Below are positions 20,836 to 29,524 of a stretch of DNA of 41,378 nucleotides, in pieces (the first letter of the stretch is position 1; every line of letters begins with the position of its first letter). Where the stretch lies: assembly GCA_023261505.1 (NCBI GenBank), contig JAHFOV010000014.1, positions 1 through 41,378 of the forward strand. Reading direction: 5' to 3'. A program made the translations under genes and the position numbers. Below the pieces are notes generated by a model. The model was not told the DNA's origin. It ran no database searches and saw only the letters and a program-made list of their open reading frames with translations. This DNA comes from Planctomycetota bacterium (GTDB lineage Bacteria; Planctomycetota; Brocadiia; Brocadiales; Bathyanammoxibiaceae).

Positions 20836-22038
20836 CTAATCGGCATGTTGATGTATAATGATATTTTTAAGAAGTTCAGACTTTAGATAAAAGGCCCCTT
20901 TATTTACCACTTCGTCACCTTCTTTTAGCCCTTCCACAATCTCTACATAGCCATCAAATTCCTCCCCCGCCTTTACCTCCGTCATCTTGAAGGCATAATT
21001 TCCCAGTGCCAAGAATACCACCTTTTTCCCCTCGTAGGACTCAATTGCTTCGTGGGGTACTACCAATCTTTCTACAGCCTCCGGGGCAGCGGTAGAAATC
21101 TTAGCTGTGGCAAACATCCCTGGCTTCAGTTTCTTCTCACGGTTATCTATATCCACCCTAACCTTCAGGGTTCTACTCTTTTCATCCACTACATCACTGA
21201 TATAGGCAATCTTTCCCCTAAATTCTTCTTCAGGATAAGACCTTACGGCCACGCCTACTTGCTGGCCCAGTTTTATCTTAGGGAGGTCTTTTTCATAGAT
21301 ATCAAGGATAATCCACAGGATGCTGAGATCCGCAATGGTAAAAAGCTTGGTGGCAGGCTCGGTCATCTCTCCCAGTGCGATGTGTTTTTCCACTACGGTA
21401 CCATTAAAAGGGGAAAGGATAGGGAAAATGGCAGTGGCATGGGTCTGAGGTTTCAATGTTTCTATATCTTCATCAGTTAGTCCCAGCAGGTGTAATTTGC
21501 CCTCGGCGGCCCCAAATTCTGCCTGAGCCTGCAAGCAGGCGGACTTACAATCCAACATCTCCTTTTCCGAAGTTATTTTCTTTTCCCACAGTCTCGTCTC
21601 TCTAGCAAAGTTGGTCTTGGAGACTTCCAGCTTTGTTTGGCTCGTAAGATATTCAGAGATAGCCTTACCAAGCTCTACACTGTCTAAAAGGGCCAGTTTC
21701 TGTCCCTTTTGCACCTCGTCTCCCAGGTCCGCAAATACCTCCACCACCCTACCAGGAACCCTGGGACCAATATGAAAAACCTTGTTGGCATTAAATTGTA
21801 TCTCTGCAGTGACCTTGAGCTGCTTTTCTATCTTTTTCTTCTCTGCAATGGCTGTTTGAAACGCAAGAAGTTCGTAACTCTCCTTGGTCAGCCTCACCAC
21901 TGCCTTATCTTGCTGACTTGGTTTCTCTACCTTTCTTATGGTTTTATTTCCAGAAGGAGGCGCCGCCGCCCCTTTTTCTTGGCATGAAAAGGATAATAAG
22001 AGTGAAACCGTAATCAAAATTAACCTAAATAACCACAT
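20836..22038 (-). CDS. RND efflux periplasmic adaptor (CusB/CzcB family)
   Basis: Lipoprotein-like N-terminus LLSFSCQEKG, biotinyl-lipoyl-like halves GRVVEVFADLGDEVQKGQKLALLDS and SPFNGTVVEKHIALGEMTEPATKLFTIADLS; adjacent to cusA. Confidence 0.93.
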   Translation of the reverse strand: MWLFRLILITVSLLLSFSCQEKGAAAPPSGNKTIRKVEKPSQQDKAVVRLTKESYELLAFQTAIAEKKKIEKQLKVTAEIQFNANKVFHIGPRVPGRVVEVFADLGDEVQKGQKLALLDSVELGKAISEYLTSQTKLEVSKTNFARETRLWEKKITSEKEMLDCKSACLQAQAEFGAAEGKLHLLGLTDEDIETLKPQTHATAIFPILSPFNGTVVEKHIALGEMTEPATKLFTIADLSILWIILDIYEKDLPKIKLGQQVGVAVRSYPEEEFRGKIAYISDVVDEKSRTLKVRVDIDNREKKLKPGMFATAKISTAAPEAVERLVVPHEAIESYEGKKVVFLALGNYAFKMTEVKAGEEFDGYVEIVEGLKEGDEVVNKGAFYLKSELLKNIIIHQHAD

Positions 22039-22046
22039 AACTACTC

Positions 22047-23297
22047 CTATTCTATGAGTTTTTTGGTAGCGGCCCTTTCCAGGTCTACTATGGCCTGATA
22101 GTAACCTAGTAGGGTCTCCAGGTAAGAGACTTTTGCCTCGATTATATTATTTTGCAGAAGCACAAATTCTATGAAACCAACCTTTCCTTCAGTATATGTA
22201 ATCTCATTGAGTTTAAGACTTTCTTCCATCTCTGGGACAACGCCTTCGTAGGCCTCGAGTCCATTTTGAGAGGCGATAAAGATTTCATAAGCGCTCTGCA
22301 CCTCCTTGCGCGTCTGAAGGTGTTTGTTCTCCAGAGTCAGCCTGGCAGCCTCCTTGGTGGCACGTGTCCTTTGAAGCTCTCCCTGTTTCCTATCTACAGC
22401 AGGTATAGGTATAGAAACAAAACCTCCCGCTATCCTCTGATTTCCTTCTTCTCTCCCAACGAAGCCAGAAATCAGGGGGTTTGACACTCTTAAAGACTTG
22501 ATAAAGTCTATCTCACGGTCTACCCTTTCTAATTCCCGCTCAGCAGCCCTTATATCTGGTCTAGTCTCTAGCGCCCATCTTAGCAGCCCAGGAAGGTCTG
22601 GTCTGAGGGGTCCATATTTAATTTCGCCTGTGGGTTCAATTGGATAGTCCTGTGGTAGGGCAAGGAGGAGTTTCAGCCCCAGTAGACTGCTTTTGTATCT
22701 GCCTGAAGCGGCCTGGTATTCTTTTCTGGCACGGCTGTACTGTATGTTAGCAGTGTTCAGCTCCAGAATGGTAGAAGCTCCTTCCTTGTACTTTAACCCC
22801 ATAGCGTCTCTCAATCTTTCATAGAGTTGCATAATGGCCTGCCTTGCTTCCATTATCTTTTTAAGGGCGAGGATCTCGTAAAAATTTTTCTTAACCCTGG
22901 CGGTAATATCCCACTCCAGCGTCTCAATCTCGGCGCTTACCTTTTCCATGTTCTTTTCCGCCACAGAAATCCTTTTACCCCTCTGACCGGCTATAAAAAA
23001 CTCTTGAGAAAGAGAGAACATGTAATCTGTGGTTATTCTGTTCTCTTTGGCGATGTTCCTTTGTGCCATCTTTGACTCTAAGCTTGGGTTTGAGGGCAAT
23101 AAATATCTGGCCTTCGTAAGGTCCCCTTTAGCCTCCTCAAATCGTTTCCGGAAGGCCTGTAGTTCTAGATTGTTCGCCAGGGCCTTTTGAACAGCCTCCT
23201 CGAGGCTTATCTCCTCAGCAAAGGTGTTCTTTCCTGCACAAGAGACAAATAAGATTGTAATTAGCAAACTAAGAAACCATGTGCCTCGTTTTGACAC
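22047..23297 (-). CDS. TolC/CusC/CzcC-type outer membrane efflux protein
   Basis: ISLEEAVQKALANNLELQAFRKRFEEAKGDL; long helical repeats; operonic with adaptor and pump. Confidence 0.93.
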   Translation of the reverse strand: MSKRGTWFLSLLITILFVSCAGKNTFAEEISLEEAVQKALANNLELQAFRKRFEEAKGDLTKARYLLPSNPSLESKMAQRNIAKENRITTDYMFSLSQEFFIAGQRGKRISVAEKNMEKVSAEIETLEWDITARVKKNFYEILALKKIMEARQAIMQLYERLRDAMGLKYKEGASTILELNTANIQYSRARKEYQAASGRYKSSLLGLKLLLALPQDYPIEPTGEIKYGPLRPDLPGLLRWALETRPDIRAAERELERVDREIDFIKSLRVSNPLISGFVGREEGNQRIAGGFVSIPIPAVDRKQGELQRTRATKEAARLTLENKHLQTRKEVQSAYEIFIASQNGLEAYEGVVPEMEESLKLNEITYTEGKVGFIEFVLLQNNIIEAKVSYLETLLGYYQAIVDLERAATKKLIE

Positions 23298-23464
23298 TTT
23301 TTCTCTCCTTGAAATCTGGGTTAAAAGGAGTTCGTGCGGGAGGCAGCTATAGTAGCATCCTTCTTAGATGGATACACTTCCTAATGCCTCCCTCCCTATC
23401 TTGCGTCTATGGCGGAACAGGTAAGCCTTGGCAAATCTACTTGAGGCGTACCAGGCTAGACCCT

Positions 23465-23479
23465 GTATCCGCCTTAGGC
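23465..23479. repeat. Short repeat GTATCCGCCTTAGGC
   Basis: Exact reverse complement of 27553-27567 (GCCTAAGGCGGATAC). Confidence 0.5.
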
Positions 23480-23806
23480 AGACTCAGGAGGGTGGAAGAT
23501 ACTTTCTGATAGAAAAGTAGGTAGGAAAAAATGTTCCTTTAATGGGGCCCGTCCAGAAAGGTTTGTAGGTGATAAAGGCCACCCATTGCTAGACTCAGAC
23601 ACAAAGTGGTGGGAAAAATTACAACATATTTGACAATGATGTACTGGCTGAGAAGTATCCATTGGACAATGATGGTCTTTACAACTGCTATTGTTGAAGC
23701 AAAGTTCGTCGTGAGAAATTGCCAAATCTGGCAATATTACAAATAAGATTACCAGCCCCATTAAGAGCCGCCAGACTGGGGATTGCCACAGCGGTTTTCT
23801 CCTCAA
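23474..23806 (-). CDS. Small exported Cys/His-rich protein, putative metal-binding partner of the efflux operon
   Basis: N-terminal hydrophobic export signal; CFNNSSCKDHHCPMD...HHCQICC cluster; directly upstream of the tolC-like gene on the same strand. Confidence 0.65.
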   Translation of the reverse strand: MRRKPLWQSPVWRLLMGLVILFVILPDLAISHDELCFNNSSCKDHHCPMDTSQPVHHCQICCNFSHHFVSESSNGWPLSPTNLSGRAPLKEHFFLPTFLSESIFHPPESA

Positions 23807-24077
23807 GACCGTCCCCCTTTGAACAGCAAGAGTTTTAAATTAAGCTGAGTGCATGTTGTCACGATTACTTTTACCCGCACAAGTGTTCACAGCCCACTTT
23901 TTAGGCTGCCACTTTTACCTGAACCTACATATATACTCTTCTATAGATATTGGCTGCCCTCTTGCTAAGCTTTTAATAGAATGTTCATAACATGCTACAT
24001 GATAAAGACATTTTACATTCATAACCGCAAGATTTCAAGGTTTATTATTCTCAAAGTTAGTGCAATAAATGAGGCTA

Positions 24078-24341
24078 CTTTAAACTCTTACAGTTTTGAT
24101 GCAATAGTGAGAGACACTTATCTTTTATCACACCTTTGCCAAGTCTTTGCTCAAGGGATAGCCTCTCACTTTCCATATGCGTAATAATTACCCTACTTTC
24201 CGCATTGAGCCTGACAGTTACACCGTATAATCTCTGGAATCCCTCGTAACCGAACTCTTGTCCGAAGTTCAGTGTAAATTCCTTGCTGAAGCCTTTGTCA
24301 CTTGCTATAATTTTGCCAAAATATTCCGTTCTGTGGATATA
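24078..24341 (-). pseudogene. Possible gene remnant (open frame without good start)
   Basis: 88-codon open minus frame ...RTEYFGKIIASDKGFSKEFTLNFGQEFGYEGFQRLYGVTVRLNAESRVIITHMESERLSLEQRLGKGVIKDKCLSLL; protein-like composition; stop before any upstream ATG. Confidence 0.3.
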
Positions 24342-24409
24342 CTAGCGTATTTTGTGTATTATTTATTTAGACTAGGTAAAAAAGGAATAATCTGTAATTA
24401 ATATCGGAG

Positions 24410-25102
24410 ATGATTGTGTTTAGGAGACGCACCTTACCAAGCGATGGTCATAGCCCCTGGACTAGGCGGTTTAAGCAAAAGATAGCGGCCTTTTACGACC
24501 TTCTGGGGGAATTAGTGTACAGGGTCATGTGGATAATGTCCTATCCGGTGGTACTGCTTTTCTTTAGACTAGAAGTTCAAAACCCAGAGCGGATTCCGGA
24601 GGGCCCTGTAATCATCGCGGCTAACCATCATAGTTACCTAGACCCCTGGGTGCTACAGATGGCCTTCCCCAGGAGGATAATTTACATGGTAGGGCATGTT
24701 TTCTATAGGGGGCTGGGCTGGTGGTTTTATCGCATGCACAAGGCCATACCTCTAAAACAAAAAGGGCTGAACCTAGAGTCATTTAAAAAGGGGCTGGAGG
24801 TGCTACAAGACTCAGGAGTTATTGCAATCTTTCCAGAGGGATGGGGAAACGGTAACCGGCAGGCATGGCAAGGAAATCCAGGGGTGGCGATGCTCGCTGC
24901 CAAAAGCCATGTCCCTGTCTTGCCAGCTAGAATATCCGGAGCGCAGGATATACTTCGCAAAGGGTCTTTCTTTCCTCACTTTGTAAAGTTAACTGTAACG
25001 TATGGCGAGCCTATTCATTTCAATGGCGAAGAAAAACCCGATAAAGAGGCATTGAGAAAGATGACAGACTTAATAATGGAGCGGATAAAAGAACTGGCAT
25101 GA
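24410..25102 (+). CDS. 1-acyl-sn-glycerol-3-phosphate acyltransferase family (PlsC-like)
   Basis: NHHSYLDPW (HX4D) and IFPEGWGNG (FPEG) motifs with N-terminal hydrophobic segment. Confidence 0.92.
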   Translation: MIVFRRRTLPSDGHSPWTRRFKQKIAAFYDLLGELVYRVMWIMSYPVVLLFFRLEVQNPERIPEGPVIIAANHHSYLDPWVLQMAFPRRIIYMVGHVFYRGLGWWFYRMHKAIPLKQKGLNLESFKKGLEVLQDSGVIAIFPEGWGNGNRQAWQGNPGVAMLAAKSHVPVLPARISGAQDILRKGSFFPHFVKLTVTYGEPIHFNGEEKPDKEALRKMTDLIMERIKELA

Positions 25103-26010
25103 CTAGCATGACCAACTTAATCGCTAATTACAAATTACAAATTTACAACTTGAAATCCGCAATTTCTAATCTGTTTGATTCCTCTTTAAAGGTTCTCCGA
25201 CCCCGCAAAGGACTTCCTTTAATTAAGGACATCTCTCTCTATAGGAGAGAGTTTAGATTGGGGAATGGCCCAAGGGCGTGCCTGTTAATCCACGGTCTTG
25301 GTTGTGGCCCTATTCAGATGAGAGAGCTGGCAGAGCGGCTCGCCCTTTCCGGCTTCACTGTAAGGGGTATACTCCTACCTGGTCATTGCGAGGACACAGA
25401 AGCCTTGGGAGCTGCTCACTGGCAAGACTGGTACAACAAGGTGGAAAAAGAGTACATGGCGCTGAGGCAAAACTTTGAGCATGTCTCTGTAGTGGGTTTT
25501 TCCATTGGGGGACTTCTGGCCTTGAAATTAAGCAGCCATCATCCAGTGGATAGGATGGTCAGCCTCGCAGCCCCAATGTTTATAATTAGTGAGCATTTTC
25601 CTTTTAATAAACTTCTCGGAGTAACGGAAAAATTTTTTACTAAGATAAAAACTATTCGAAGGAGGTGGCCCATCCATTCCAGAGAAATTAAGGGTCACCT
25701 TATCTTACCTACTGTCTCCCATTTTCCAATAGCCACAATAAAAACCCTGGGAGAACTTATCAGGGTAACCAATATGTCGCTCGAAGATGTCCGCTCTCCT
25801 CTTCTAGTAGTTCACTCAAGGAAGGACCTTGTGGCAGCCCCCTTCAGCGCTTTTTACATCTACCACTATGCAGGCTCCAGTGAGAAAAAGCTGGTATGGC
25901 TGCGCCACAGCAACCACCTGATGATGTTTGGTAGAGAAAAGGCCCTTCTCTTTAAGACAGTAAGAAGTTTCCTAAAAGCAGATTACAAATTAGAATTTTC
26001 TGATATATAA
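25099..26010 (+). CDS. Alpha/beta hydrolase (carboxylesterase/monoacylglycerol lipase-like)
   Basis: LLIHGLGCGPIQM oxyanion region, VVGFSIGG nucleophile elbow, VVHSRKDLVAAP acid, RHSNHLMM catalytic His; ATGA overlap with plsC-like gene. N-terminus appears repeat-derived. Confidence 0.9.
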   Translation: MTSMTNLIANYKLQIYNLKSAISNLFDSSLKVLRPRKGLPLIKDISLYRREFRLGNGPRACLLIHGLGCGPIQMRELAERLALSGFTVRGILLPGHCEDTEALGAAHWQDWYNKVEKEYMALRQNFEHVSVVGFSIGGLLALKLSSHHPVDRMVSLAAPMFIISEHFPFNKLLGVTEKFFTKIKTIRRRWPIHSREIKGHLILPTVSHFPIATIKTLGELIRVTNMSLEDVRSPLLVVHSRKDLVAAPFSAFYIYHYAGSSEKKLVWLRHSNHLMMFGREKALLFKTVRSFLKADYKLEFSDI

Positions 26011-26031
26011 TTTGTAATTTTGAATCTGTAA

Positions 26032-27207
26032 TTATTCTTTCCGGGGGCTACCTATTGCATAGACGTAGTGGTCGTTAGCCCCAAAGTATACGGTACCGTC
26101 AGGGTCTATTGCTGGAGAGGATTCTATCCAGTCCTCGGTCTTAAAACTCCACATTAGCTGGCCCTCTGGGCTTAAGGCATAAAGCCTACCTACCCGTTGC
26201 CCACCTTCATCCAGTTCTCCAGTACCAAAATAAACTGAACCATCTACACCCAGGGCCGGGGAGGACTCAATCCAGCCCCCTGTCTTGTAGGACCACTTTA
26301 AGCTCCCCTTTGAACCCACAGCATAAAAATTCTTGTCGTAAGAGCCGAAGTACAGCGAGCCGTCTGAGCCAAGAGCTATGGAACTCTGAATAGCCTTTCC
26401 TGTCTGAATCCTCAACCTAACTTCACCTTCAGGTGTAAAACCATATACCCTGCCATTCTCAGAACCTATATAAACCTGCCCTTTGGAATCCACGGAAGGT
26501 GATGAAAAAGAGGAATAAATATCCCTACCGTAACGCCTAGTCCATTTAAGGCCCCCGTTGGTGTCAAATGCGAAAAGGAGTCCTACATTTGTACCGATAA
26601 AGACTGTGCCGTCCAGCCCCAGGCATGGGCTGGAGGTGATGGGGCTGCGTGTATCGTATTTCCAGAGGCCCTTCCCTTCGGCGCTAAGGCAGTAAAGTTT
26701 ACCATCGCTTGAACCGATATAGATAGTTCCCTCGGGACCAATAACAGGAGAAGAGAGTACGCTGTTACCTGTTTTGTAACCCCACAGTAGTTTGCCATCC
26801 GGCCTTAAGGCGTAAAGGTTGCCGTCTCTTGAGCCGATGTAAATATTACCGGCCTGGTCAATGGCAGGAGAGGAAGTTATACCCTTTTGTGCAGAAAAAA
26901 CCCACTTCTTCTGACCGTCTGGTGTGAGGGCATAAAGCTGACCATCCTCAGAACCTATATAGATAGTGCCATCTGCACTAATGGCAGGAGATGAGGTAAC
27001 TTTATCTGTTGTAAGAAATCGCCATTTAAGAGTTCCATCTTTTGCGCCTTGATAAATACTCTGGCCAGAATGCGAGGGATTATGCCTGAACATCGGCCAG
27101 GGGGCATCAGCCAGCGCCTCTCTGCCAGCAGTGTTGACCTGCCAAATCATAAATACTATAAAACTGACCAAAAAATACCTCAGTATGATATGGGAAGATC
27201 GTGTCAT
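26032..27207 (-). CDS. Exported PQQ-like beta-propeller repeat protein
   Basis: Signal peptide; tandem SSPAI..DGTIYIGS.DG.LYAL.PDG..KW.. blades. Confidence 0.92.
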   Translation of the reverse strand: MTRSSHIILRYFLVSFIVFMIWQVNTAGREALADAPWPMFRHNPSHSGQSIYQGAKDGTLKWRFLTTDKVTSSPAISADGTIYIGSEDGQLYALTPDGQKKWVFSAQKGITSSPAIDQAGNIYIGSRDGNLYALRPDGKLLWGYKTGNSVLSSPVIGPEGTIYIGSSDGKLYCLSAEGKGLWKYDTRSPITSSPCLGLDGTVFIGTNVGLLFAFDTNGGLKWTRRYGRDIYSSFSSPSVDSKGQVYIGSENGRVYGFTPEGEVRLRIQTGKAIQSSIALGSDGSLYFGSYDKNFYAVGSKGSLKWSYKTGGWIESSPALGVDGSVYFGTGELDEGGQRVGRLYALSPEGQLMWSFKTEDWIESSPAIDPDGTVYFGANDHYVYAIGSPRKE

Positions 27208-27228
27208 CAGTTATTTCCTTTTCCTCTA

Positions 27229-28449
27229 TTATTCCAGGGCATATAGCCCGTCGCTAGAACCTATGTAAAGTACTCCTTCTGGAGAAATAGCTGGGGAGGA
27301 ATGGATAGGCCCAGCGGTTGAGAAACTCCACCTAAGCTCTCCCCACCTCCCTATAACATAAATTCTACCATCCCATGAGCCCACATAGACGTTGCCTTCT
27401 GGGTCTACCACAGGGGAAGAGGTAATGGCCCCTGCCGTCTGATATTTCCAAAGAAGGGGTCCATCCTTACTTAGAGCGTAAAGACCACCATCGTTACAGC
27501 CAAAGTAAATGATGCCGTCTGCCCCGAGGGCAGGAGAAGAGTCAATCCATCCGCCTAAGGCGGATACCCTTCCCCTCCACTTCTCTTTCCCCTGAGGAGT
27601 GAGGGCAAAGAAAAATCCGCTACTTGAGCCAACATATATAATGCTTTCATCATCTATAGCCGGGGAAGAAGTTACTGCACCACCTGTGTTAAATTTCCAT
27701 CTTAATGCCCCCAATGGGCTGAGGGCGTAAAGGTATCCGTCATCAGAACCAAAAAATATTGTACCCTCAAGGTCAATGGCGGGAGAAGATTCTATATATT
27801 TCCTCGTAGTAAAGATCCACTTCACTTTTCCTGTACTATCTATGGAGTACAAATTATAGTTATCAGTACCAACATACAATCCACCATCTTGGTCTAAGGC
27901 GGGAGAGGAGGATACCCTTCCAGGTATCTGGGTCAGCCACTTCTGGTGGCCCTGGCCGTCCAGAGCAAGGAGCTTGCCTCCCCAGGAACAGCAATAAATA
28001 TCTCCTTTGGGTGTTAAGACTGGCGTTGAATATATCTTGTCTTCTATTGAGAAGCTCCACAGGAGAACTCCTTGGGGGTTGACCGCATAAAGTTTACCGT
28101 CCAAACAGCCGAAATAAATCGTTCCATCCTGACCTATCACTGGGGAGGAGTCCACAGGTTTGGGCGTCTTAAAATGCCATTTCAAGACCCCTTTAGAAGG
28201 GCCTGGGAAAGGGCTAAGGCCTGTACGCCTCTCATCATGGTGAAAAAAGGGCCAAGGAGACTCTTTTTGAGATAAGGCGGTATCGCCACCAGAGAGGGAT
28301 CCCTGGCTTAAACAAAGCATGCCAAAGAGTGTAAACAGGGTCACCGTGAATAGAATACAGGTAACGGGGAAACGTTTTTTTACCTGTCTCCTGTTTCCTG
28401 TCACCCGTATCCTTTCTCCGGCTGCTAGCTTGACATATTGCTGAAGCAC
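27229..28449 (-). CDS. Exported PQQ-like beta-propeller repeat protein (paralogue)
   Basis: Same blade motif (SSPVIGQDGTIYFGCLDGKLYAVNPQGVLLWSF) repeated; adjacent to paralogue. Confidence 0.92.
   Translation of the reverse strand: MLQQYVKLAAGERIRVTGNRRQVKKRFPVTCILFTVTLFTLFGMLCLSQGSLSGGDTALSQKESPWPFFHHDERRTGLSPFPGPSKGVLKWHFKTPKPVDSSPVIGQDGTIYFGCLDGKLYAVNPQGVLLWSFSIEDKIYSTPVLTPKGDIYCCSWGGKLLALDGQGHQKWLTQIPGRVSSSPALDQDGGLYVGTDNYNLYSIDSTGKVKWIFTTRKYIESSPAIDLEGTIFFGSDDGYLYALSPLGALRWKFNTGGAVTSSPAIDDESIIYVGSSSGFFFALTPQGKEKWRGRVSALGGWIDSSPALGADGIIYFGCNDGGLYALSKDGPLLWKYQTAGAITSSPVVDPEGNVYVGSWDGRIYVIGRWGELRWSFSTAGPIHSSPAISPEGVLYIGSSDGLYALE
27549..27565. repeat. Palindrome ATCCGCCTAAGGCGGAT inside the propeller coding sequence
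   Basis: 8-bp perfect arms; encodes extra RVSALGG residues before the GWIDSSPALG blade strand. Confidence 0.6.
28358..28386. repeat. Hairpin within the 5' end of the 27229-28449 gene
   Basis: CAGGTAA...TTACCTG arms, flanked by CTGTCTCCTGTTTCCTGTCACCCGT direct near-repeats. Confidence 0.45.
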
Positions 28450-28492
28450 TGTAATATTTTATAGAGGTTTCTTTTAAGCGAATCTATTAGAC

Positions 28493-29524
28493 ATGAAAAA
28501 AGGCACATTTATTTCTAGGTATTATGTATATTATACAGTTCTTTTTTGCATAGGATACTACGGGACAGAGGGTTTATGCAACACCACTGCAGTCGGAGCT
28601 GACATAAATGGAGTCCCACGGCTGAGTGTCCCTGAGAGTTCCCATTCCTTTGGTCAGATATACCGTGGGGAGAAGGTCCAGCACCGCTTTTTACTGAAGA
28701 ACATCGGGGATGGAGAGCTAGAGATACGAAAGGTCAGGGCTTCCTGCGGGTGTACCGCGGCCGAACCCTCCCGAAAAATCGTTCCACCTGGAGGTGAGGC
28801 TTACATTGAGGCAACCTTTAATTCTCACAATTTTGTAGGTAAAGTAACCAAAACGGTGATGGTAGACACCAATGACCCGGCAGAACCTACCTACACCCTT
28901 ACCCTGGAGGCCTTAATCCTGGAGGAGGTGGTGGCCGATCCTTCCAGACTGATTCTTGGACAGATAAGGCAAGGAGAGGGAAAGAATATTAACGTAGTTG
29001 TAAAATCGCCCACGGGCTTGGACCTTAAGGTCCTTTCTGCCCAATCCTCTTCCAAGGCATTGCAGGTAGCCTCCACAGAGAAAGAGGCAGACGGCGTGTA
29101 TGCTGTAAAATTAGAGGTAAAAAAAGATTCTCCCATCGGCAGGTTCAGTGGAGACCTGGTAGTGCAGACTAACAGCCAGCGGCAACCCACTATTACTGTC
29201 CCTTTCTACGGAGAGGTTGTTAGCGACATAGCGGTCTTCCCCCTGCAGCTTTCTTTCGGTCTCGTCAAGAAAGGCACTGAAGCGGTAAGACTGGTTCTTG
29301 TTACCTTTTACAACCAGGAGGTCAAGCTGGCCAAGGTTGAGGTAGAATCTGAGGTTTTCAGCCTCCGCGAAAACTCGCAAAGTGAAGGGGGTTTTTGCCG
29401 TTTAGATATAGTCCTTAACAAAGAGGCCCCCGCAGGCAGGCTATCAGGGAACCTGAAGATTTATACGACAAGTAAGTCCCAACCGCTAATTACTATTCCC
29501 CTCTCTGCAACGGTAAAAGAATGA
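28493..29524 (+). CDS. DUF1573 Ig-like domain exported protein
   Basis: HSFGQIYRGEKVQHRFLLKNIGDGELEIRKVRASCGCTAAEPSRKIVPPGGEAYIEATFNS: canonical DUF1573 with CGCT; repeated sandwich domains. Confidence 0.9.
   Translation: MKKGTFISRYYVYYTVLFCIGYYGTEGLCNTTAVGADINGVPRLSVPESSHSFGQIYRGEKVQHRFLLKNIGDGELEIRKVRASCGCTAAEPSRKIVPPGGEAYIEATFNSHNFVGKVTKTVMVDTNDPAEPTYTLTLEALILEEVVADPSRLILGQIRQGEGKNINVVVKSPTGLDLKVLSAQSSSKALQVASTEKEADGVYAVKLEVKKDSPIGRFSGDLVVQTNSQRQPTITVPFYGEVVSDIAVFPLQLSFGLVKKGTEAVRLVLVTFYNQEVKLAKVEVESEVFSLRENSQSEGGFCRLDIVLNKEAPAGRLSGNLKIYTTSKSQPLITIPLSATVKE

Noticed and set aside
23298-23473. Possible metal riboswitch in the leader between the Cys/His protein gene and the tolC-like gene
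   Set aside because: No recognisable cobalamin, czcD/NiCo or other riboswitch consensus found by eye; only the short repeat at 23465 is supportable.
23981-24184. 67-aa plus-strand ORF in the intergenic gap
   Set aside because: Low-complexity composition and no clear SD; the opposite-strand frame looks more protein-like.
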